A stretch of 7,272 nt of DNA, from positions 1 to 7,272 of the forward strand of contig DIZZ01000285.1 in NCBI GenBank assembly GCA_002428045.1, written 5' to 3'. Every line of letters begins with the position of its first letter. Within the stretch, counting starts at the first letter, position 1. This document shows, in pieces, positions 1 through 7,272 of this stretch. The notes under the pieces are model-generated. The model was not told the origin of the DNA, ran no database searches, and was given only the letters and a program-made list of their open reading frames with translations. The DNA is from Verrucomicrobia bacterium UBA6015. GTDB taxonomy: Bacteria; Verrucomicrobiota; Kiritimatiellia; UBA8416. The translations under genes and the position numbers were made by a program.

Positions 1-3
1 GGG

Positions 4-36
4 CGAGCCGCGCCCGTCGAACCCCGCCCGGCTGCA
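4..36 (+). repeat. Palindromic dispersed repeat, left copy of an inverted pair
   Basis: This 33-base stretch begins CGAGCCGCGCCCGTCGAAC and ends CGCCCGGCTGCA. Its reverse complement is found at 318-350 with 31 of 33 positions identical; the mismatches are at the 8th and 20th bases. The copy sits at the window edge, so more of the element may lie outside. The high similarity points to a shared repeat family, not chance. Confidence 0.7.
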
Positions 37-248
37 AAAACGGTGCCGTTGCCCTGCGTTATTTATTCTCTTGGCTATGCCATTGGCTTTCCCATCCAGA
101 GCAGGATGCTCCGGGTACGGGGCACGGCAATGGCTTGCACGACGCGGACGGGGTGGAACCCGTTCTTGACGTTCCACTCTTACTCGCACACTTTATCCCA
201 ACCCTTAACCGGATACCCTTAATCGGCACCACTTCGTCGGTTTTTCCG

Positions 249-254
249 TATAAT
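249..254 (+). promoter_or_regulatory. Isolated TATAAT (-10-like) box
   Basis: A perfect TATAAT lies in the AT-rich segment between the two inverted repeats, about 200 bases before the probable start of the methyltransferase gene. No recognisable -35 hexamer occurs 15-18 bases upstream (226-231 reads GCACCA) and there is no extended -10 TG. It could be the gene's promoter with a long leader that includes the palindromic repeat, or a chance match in AT-rich DNA. Confidence 0.2.
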
Positions 255-317
255 GTAAAGTTTATTTTTGAACGACTACTAAAATACCACCAGCGATGTG
301 TCAATTACATTCATTGG

Positions 318-372
318 TGCAGCCGGGCGGCGTTCGACGGGCACGGCTCGACAGGAGTCTCGCCCTCCTGAT
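318..372 (-). repeat. Palindromic dispersed repeat, right copy of an inverted pair
   Basis: Bases 318-350 are the inverted partner of 4-36 (31 of 33 matching). Read on the minus strand, the copy continues outward from 351 to about 369 with a small hairpin: AGGAG at 353-357 pairs with CTCCT at 365-369 around a 7-base loop. From memory, the minus-strand reading GGAGGGCGAG...CTCCTG...CGAGCCG resembles a repeat scattered through Verrucomicrobiota-like genomes; that attribution is not verified. The repeat ends about 80 bases before the probable start of the restriction-modification gene, so it lies in that gene's leader or promoter zone. Confidence 0.65.
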
Positions 373-452
373 TTGATTTGAATGTTATACGGGATGTGCA
401 TAGACTGCTGGCATCGGTGGCAAAACATTACAGAACGGTGTACTCCCCGGGC

Positions 453-4085
<3,633 letters not shown>

Positions 4086-4130
4086 AAACGAGAAATACTG
4101 CGCAGCAAGAGCAAATGTTCGAGAGTCAAA

Positions 4131-4137
4131 GAGGGAG
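4131..4137 (+). promoter_or_regulatory. Ribosome-binding site for the downstream large gene
   Basis: GAGGGAG lies 6 bases before the ATG at 4144, within a 58-base gap after the methyltransferase stop codon (TAG 4083-4085). It decides the start at 4144 over the in-frame TTG at 4141 and the out-of-frame ATG at 4115. I see no terminator hairpin and no convincing promoter in the gap, which is compatible with read-through from the upstream gene. Confidence 0.65.
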
Positions 4138-4143
4138 TCATTG

Positions 4144-7100
4144 ATGCCAAAAAAAAGGAAGAAACAACACGGATCAGCTGTACATCGGAAGCAGGCATCC
4201 AAGAGTCTTCACAAGAAGCAATCGGTTCTGTCAAAAGCTCTTAGCGAGTCAGGTGGTGCAAAACGAGTCAGAGAAGCCTATTTTACGCAACTCAGTCCAA
4301 AAAATATCTGCACCAGCCTACATCGAGTGGAAAGACATCCGTTCTTTTTGCCAATAATTGATCTTACGTCAAAGGGCATCATTAAAAACTTCTACCATCC
4401 AATTGCGCCTCCGACGAAGATTGCGTCCAGTGCCAGCTGGATTGTTGCTATTCTATTGCATCACAAGGACAAGCTGAATAAGTTCTGCAGATTAGAAAAG
4501 TTGCTGTCGACGGCCATTCTCCTCGAGAAACACGACGAGAGTATCGCATTGCTTGATGAAATTGACTTGCTTTGTGGTATATCAACTTGGTCTATAGGGC
4601 TCCGGGGATCCGTGCTAAAGGCAAGTGGTTTACAAGCTGCCGCACAGGATTTTTTGACACGAACTCTCTCTGACGGCAAAGACACCCACTTATTTCCCGT
4701 AATTGCTAGGCACATAATGAACAGGGCTGATGATAGCTCTATGTTTATTTCGAGTAGCATATCTCTAAGGAAACAACTGTTACGGAACTTTCAAGGTGGG
4801 TTGCGAGATATACTCATTTACAAGCTGGTGCCACGCGACTTCTCATTCGAGCACAAGGTTGACTATGCGAGCATACTGAACTTCGAGAAGAATGCATCAA
4901 TTATCGATGCCTACAAGGCCCTGCTAAACTTCGCTGCAAGTTCGATCGACTCCGAGCACCAAGAGATCAAAACGGCCGTCAAGGACTCTCTTGAAAAGCT
5001 AGTGGAGCATATCAACTCCACAATCCTTGATGGCCTTGCTTCGTGCCATGGAATCGAACGACCGTGGACTCATAATGAGAACGCCATCCGCCTCGTTGAC
5101 TTCTACAGCGCAGGACGGTATGCGGATGTCTTTACGGCGGTAAAGCCTCCCCCTTTTACGCCAAGTTTCACTGAATTTGAGGTGATCGCCAAAGCAGCAA
5201 CCAGAAATGGATGTTCACCTTTTGAGGGGCTCTTAGGCGAACTTCTCGCGGACTTGAAAATAGTGCTAACAAAAAAATCGGGCTATCAAAAGGCCTTGTC
5301 TCGTCTCCTTACGATCAGCCACAGTTACTGTGAGATCCCTTGGTTTCAGGAACTTCACTTCTTGATATCTCGCGAAAGCAGCTACGTAGATCGAGAATCG
5401 GATTCACTTCTAGCAGCCCTGTCGGAAGCGTATTCCGAAGTAAACACCCCGCGAAAAGTCTTGCATCTACCGGAATCTCTTCGGGACCGATACCTACAGT
5501 CATGCCGTACCGCGGTAGGCTCATCACTTTCTCTTGAACTTCTGGACGTGATGCACACTAAAAATCTGAGCCGCCTCGACGGTCCGGAATTCACCGAGCT
5601 CGTTGCAGAACGGTGCCAGAAGTATCGGGCAATCATGTTGATCGAGATGGGAGACACGAATGCCTCAGTAAACATTTTAGAACAACTTGTAAATAGCGAT
5701 GATCAGCTCATTTCATATGATGCCACGATACTACTGACTGGTGCATATATCGACATTGGAAGAACAGAGGAAGCCATCGACCTGTTCGTGAACGCGTCGC
5801 TCAGGAACATCAATGTGGCTCGCCAGTTTGACACACAGCGAATCTGCAAAGCAGCTAGAGATGCAATCGAAGGCTCAAGTTCAACCAGTGTTCCTATCGC
5901 ACTTTCGCTACATTCGCGATTGATTGATAACAGGTTTGATTCGACACTTCGGTATGCTTTTGAGAAATTCCTTCTCAACAGGTGCGTTCAGCACCCATTG
6001 GAGATTGCACCCCCACATCCAGGTGCACTGGATACGCGGACTACTTATTTCTTGGAGCATGTTTGCACCCAAGACGTGATGAAGCTGTCCCTGCTATTTA
6101 AGGACAAAAAAGACATTGAAGACTGTCGTGTCAGTATTTGCTCACGCCTTATAGATGCAGGCATATCAAAAGAGCACCTTGCCGGCGAGATCAAGGAGAT
6201 CACGAAGGAACAGGTAATCCGAGAGGCCGTGACCCACGTCGATCACAGCCGTATATATGCCGATACTTCATCATTCCGTGATTCTCGATCAGCTGCTTAT
6301 CGCAACGCGTTTGAGAGATTCCTAGAACTTAAACAAGCTGACTACTCTGATTGCCCCGACGAGCAGGAGCTTGCGAAAGTATATGAAGTGCTCCCGAGGG
6401 ACCTCATAGTGACAGGTGCGTCGTCGGTACACCTGCTCGATCTAACCCTCAACGACAAGAACATGACGTTTCACAAACTCGTCTCAATGTTGCGAGATGA
6501 GTTCACATTCGGAGAGAAGGGGTTGAACGGTTACTTGGGGACGCGAATTCGACATGGCTTGCTGCCGGATACAATTAGAACTGCAGCATCAAAGGAACAA
6601 CTCCTCACCACTGCTACTACTGGCACAAAAAAGTTATCGAGCAATGACTATTGGCGAAAGGAGTTGGCATGGCTGCCTGATGACGAATGGCGGCATGTAG
6701 ACAAGGCCTTAGGGACGTTCACGGAAGGCTACGAAGCCGTCATCGCCGAAATCAATGACGAGTGGTTGCAGATCGCGTCTCTCGATCAAGATATGAAGAA
6801 CATGCAGGAGGGCGGGGGCAAAGCAAAAGCACTACTTGATTACTCAATATCGGCACTCGAGACATATGCACTGCAGCGCGAACTGTCGGAAGACAGCTAC
6901 GAGAACTTCGCGCGCATGATAACTAGCTGGCTATGGCGGCGCACGAGCCAGAACCTAGAAGTAGTCAAGAAAGAGATTAGAAGCACCGCAGTTCTGAAAT
7001 TCAGGGCGCTCTACTCAGCCCTAGTCGCAGCTATAGATGCATCTGTGGATGCAAGCGAAAAAGTCGCAGTGCTCCGCGATGCTATCGGGAGATCCAGGGA

Positions 7101-7272
7101 TTCGTTGAGTACGACACTCGACGCCATTCCTTCTTGGTTCACGAGGGCCGAATCACAGGAAATTACAGAATTCTCATTCGGAACGGCAATAGAGATAGCG
7201 GCAAGATCTGCCAACATCACCACAGATGTCAAGCATGAGGTGAATGTCACATTCAAAGGGGAACACCTAACC
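4144..7272 (+). CDS. Large helical protein of unknown function with TPR-like stretches (3' end outside the window)
   Basis: The frame runs for 1043 codons with no stop and continues past the window edge. I do not recognise the family. The first 30 residues are very basic (begins MPKKRKKQHG). Residues about 100-175 and 485-560 look like tetratricopeptide-type helical pairs: EKHDESIALLDEI near 128-140, and ILEQLV...LLTGAYIDIGRTEEAIDLF near 511-548. A second region (about 655-880) has compact motifs suggesting a distinct domain: EIKEIT...SRIYAD (682-707), YLGTRIRHG (797-805) and YWRKELAWLPDDEW (836-849). Long helices follow (about 930-1010). I find no Walker A motif, signal peptide or membrane segment, so it is probably cytoplasmic. 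It starts 58 bases after the methyltransferase, on the same strand and with a good ribosome-binding site, so an operon is plausible. Its GC is clearly lower than its neighbour's, suggesting separate acquisition. It could be an accessory or effector protein of a defence locus; this is inference. A further C-terminal domain, perhaps enzymatic, may lie beyond the edge. Confidence 0.85.
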   Translation, partial: MPKKRKKQHGSAVHRKQASKSLHKKQSVLSKALSESGGAKRVREAYFTQLSPKNICTSLHRVERHPFFLPIIDLTSKGIIKNFYHPIAPPTKIASSASWIVAILLHHKDKLNKFCRLEKLLSTAILLEKHDESIALLDEIDLLCGISTWSIGLRGSVLKASGLQAAAQDFLTRTLSDGKDTHLFPVIARHIMNRADDSSMFISSSISLRKQLLRNFQGGLRDILIYKLVPRDFSFEHKVDYASILNFEKNASIIDAYKALLNFAASSIDSEHQEIKTAVKDSLEKLVEHINSTILDGLASCHGIERPWTHNENAIRLVDFYSAGRYADVFTAVKPPPFTPSFTEFEVIAKAATRNGCSPFEGLLGELLADLKIVLTKKSGYQKALSRLLTISHSYCEIPWFQELHFLISRESSYVDRESDSLLAALSEAYSEVNTPRKVLHLPESLRDRYLQSCRTAVGSSLSLELLDVMHTKNLSRLDGPEFTELVAERCQKYRAIMLIEMGDTNASVNILEQLVNSDDQLISYDATILLTGAYIDIGRTEEAIDLFVNASLRNINVARQFDTQRICKAARDAIEGSSSTSVPIALSLHSRLIDNRFDSTLRYAFEKFLLNRCVQHPLEIAPPHPGALDTRTTYFLEHVCTQDVMKLSLLFKDKKDIEDCRVSICSRLIDAGISKEHLAGEIKEITKEQVIREAVTHVDHSRIYADTSSFRDSRSAAYRNAFERFLELKQADYSDCPDEQELAKVYEVLPRDLIVTGASSVHLLDLTLNDKNMTFHKLVSMLRDEFTFGEKGLNGYLGTRIRHGLLPDTIRTAASKEQLLTTATTGTKKLSSNDYWRKELAWLPDDEWRHVDKALGTFTEGYEAVIAEINDEWLQIASLDQDMKNMQEGGGKAKALLDYSISALETYALQRELSEDSYENFARMITSWLWRRTSQNLEVVKKEIRSTAVLKFRALYSALVAAIDASVDASEKVAVLRDAIGRSRDSLSTTLDAIPSWFTRAESQEITEFSFGTAIEIAARSANITTDVKHEVNVTFKGEHLT

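Larger units (their letters stand above)
1..452. other. Upstream region without a convincing gene
   Basis: I see no credible protein-coding gene here. Short open frames exist on both strands (for example 135-371 plus and 59-304 minus), but they lack a ribosome-binding site, have no recognisable protein character, and the plus-strand one runs into a palindromic repeat. The stretch contains two inverted copies of one GC-rich repeat (4-36 and 318-350). Between them, about 180-315 is visibly richer in A and T than the rest of the left half, as expected of a regulatory or intergenic segment. An isolated TATAAT lies at 249-254. An in-frame TGA at 369-371 closes the methyltransferase frame upstream, so that gene cannot extend further left. 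Confidence 0.6.

Noticed and set aside
276..304. Minus-strand promoter: TTGACA (304 to 299) with TAGTAG 17 bases further
   Set aside because: The -35 hexamer is perfect but the -10 matches only 3 of 6 positions, and no leftward gene is visible within the window.
135..371. Possible 78-residue protein on the plus strand upstream of the methyltransferase
   Set aside because: There is no ribosome-binding site, it ends inside a palindromic repeat and it has no recognisable protein pattern.
6802..6840. Glycine-rich EGGGKAKALL as a possible Walker A nucleotide-binding loop in the second protein
   Set aside because: The G-x4-GK-[S/T] pattern is not met: Ala follows the GK, the spacing is wrong, and no hydrophobic strand precedes it.

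Overview
The window holds two large genes on the plus strand, preceded by about 450 bases with no convincing gene. The first gene (453-4085) is GC-rich, roughly 60-70% in the lines I counted. It encodes a single-chain restriction-modification enzyme of the MmeI-like (type IIL/IIG) kind: an N-terminal D-x9-E-x-K nuclease motif, a gamma-type N6-adenine methyltransferase core (DPACGSG and NPPF), a target-recognition region, and a C-terminal extension of about 250 residues. The second gene (4144 to the window edge) has lower GC, near the high 40s in sampled lines. It is open without a stop for 1043 codons and runs off the right end. I cannot assign it to a named family. It looks like a long, mostly helical, soluble protein with TPR-like stretches and an unusual Arg/His-rich motif (TRIRHG).

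Layout: 1-452 is an upstream region containing two inverted copies of a GC-rich repeat (4-36 and 318-350, 31 of 33 bases matching), which bracket a lower-GC stretch with an isolated TATAAT box. 453-4085 is the methyltransferase/nuclease, carrying three repeat-like tracts that keep the reading frame (about 2454-2520, 3604-3665 and 3815-3878). 4086-4143 is a 58-base gap with a good ribosome-binding site. 4144-7272 is the large unknown gene. The two genes are codirectional and closely spaced, so co-transcription is plausible.

Organism: nothing here fixes the taxon. The GC-rich core gene and the palindromic repeat families (the GGAGGGCGAG...CTCCTG...CGAGCCG type, the GGGACCGCAGGCGTCCCGCCTGC type and the CAGACTGCAGACCGCAGACT type) remind me, from memory, of dispersed repeats in Verrucomicrobiota, Kiritimatiellota and related PVC-group genomes. 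This is a weak assignment.

The pair reads as a possible defence module: a restriction-modification enzyme followed by a large accessory protein of different base composition. The first role is well supported by motifs. The second gene's role, and any functional link between the two, is inference from proximity only.
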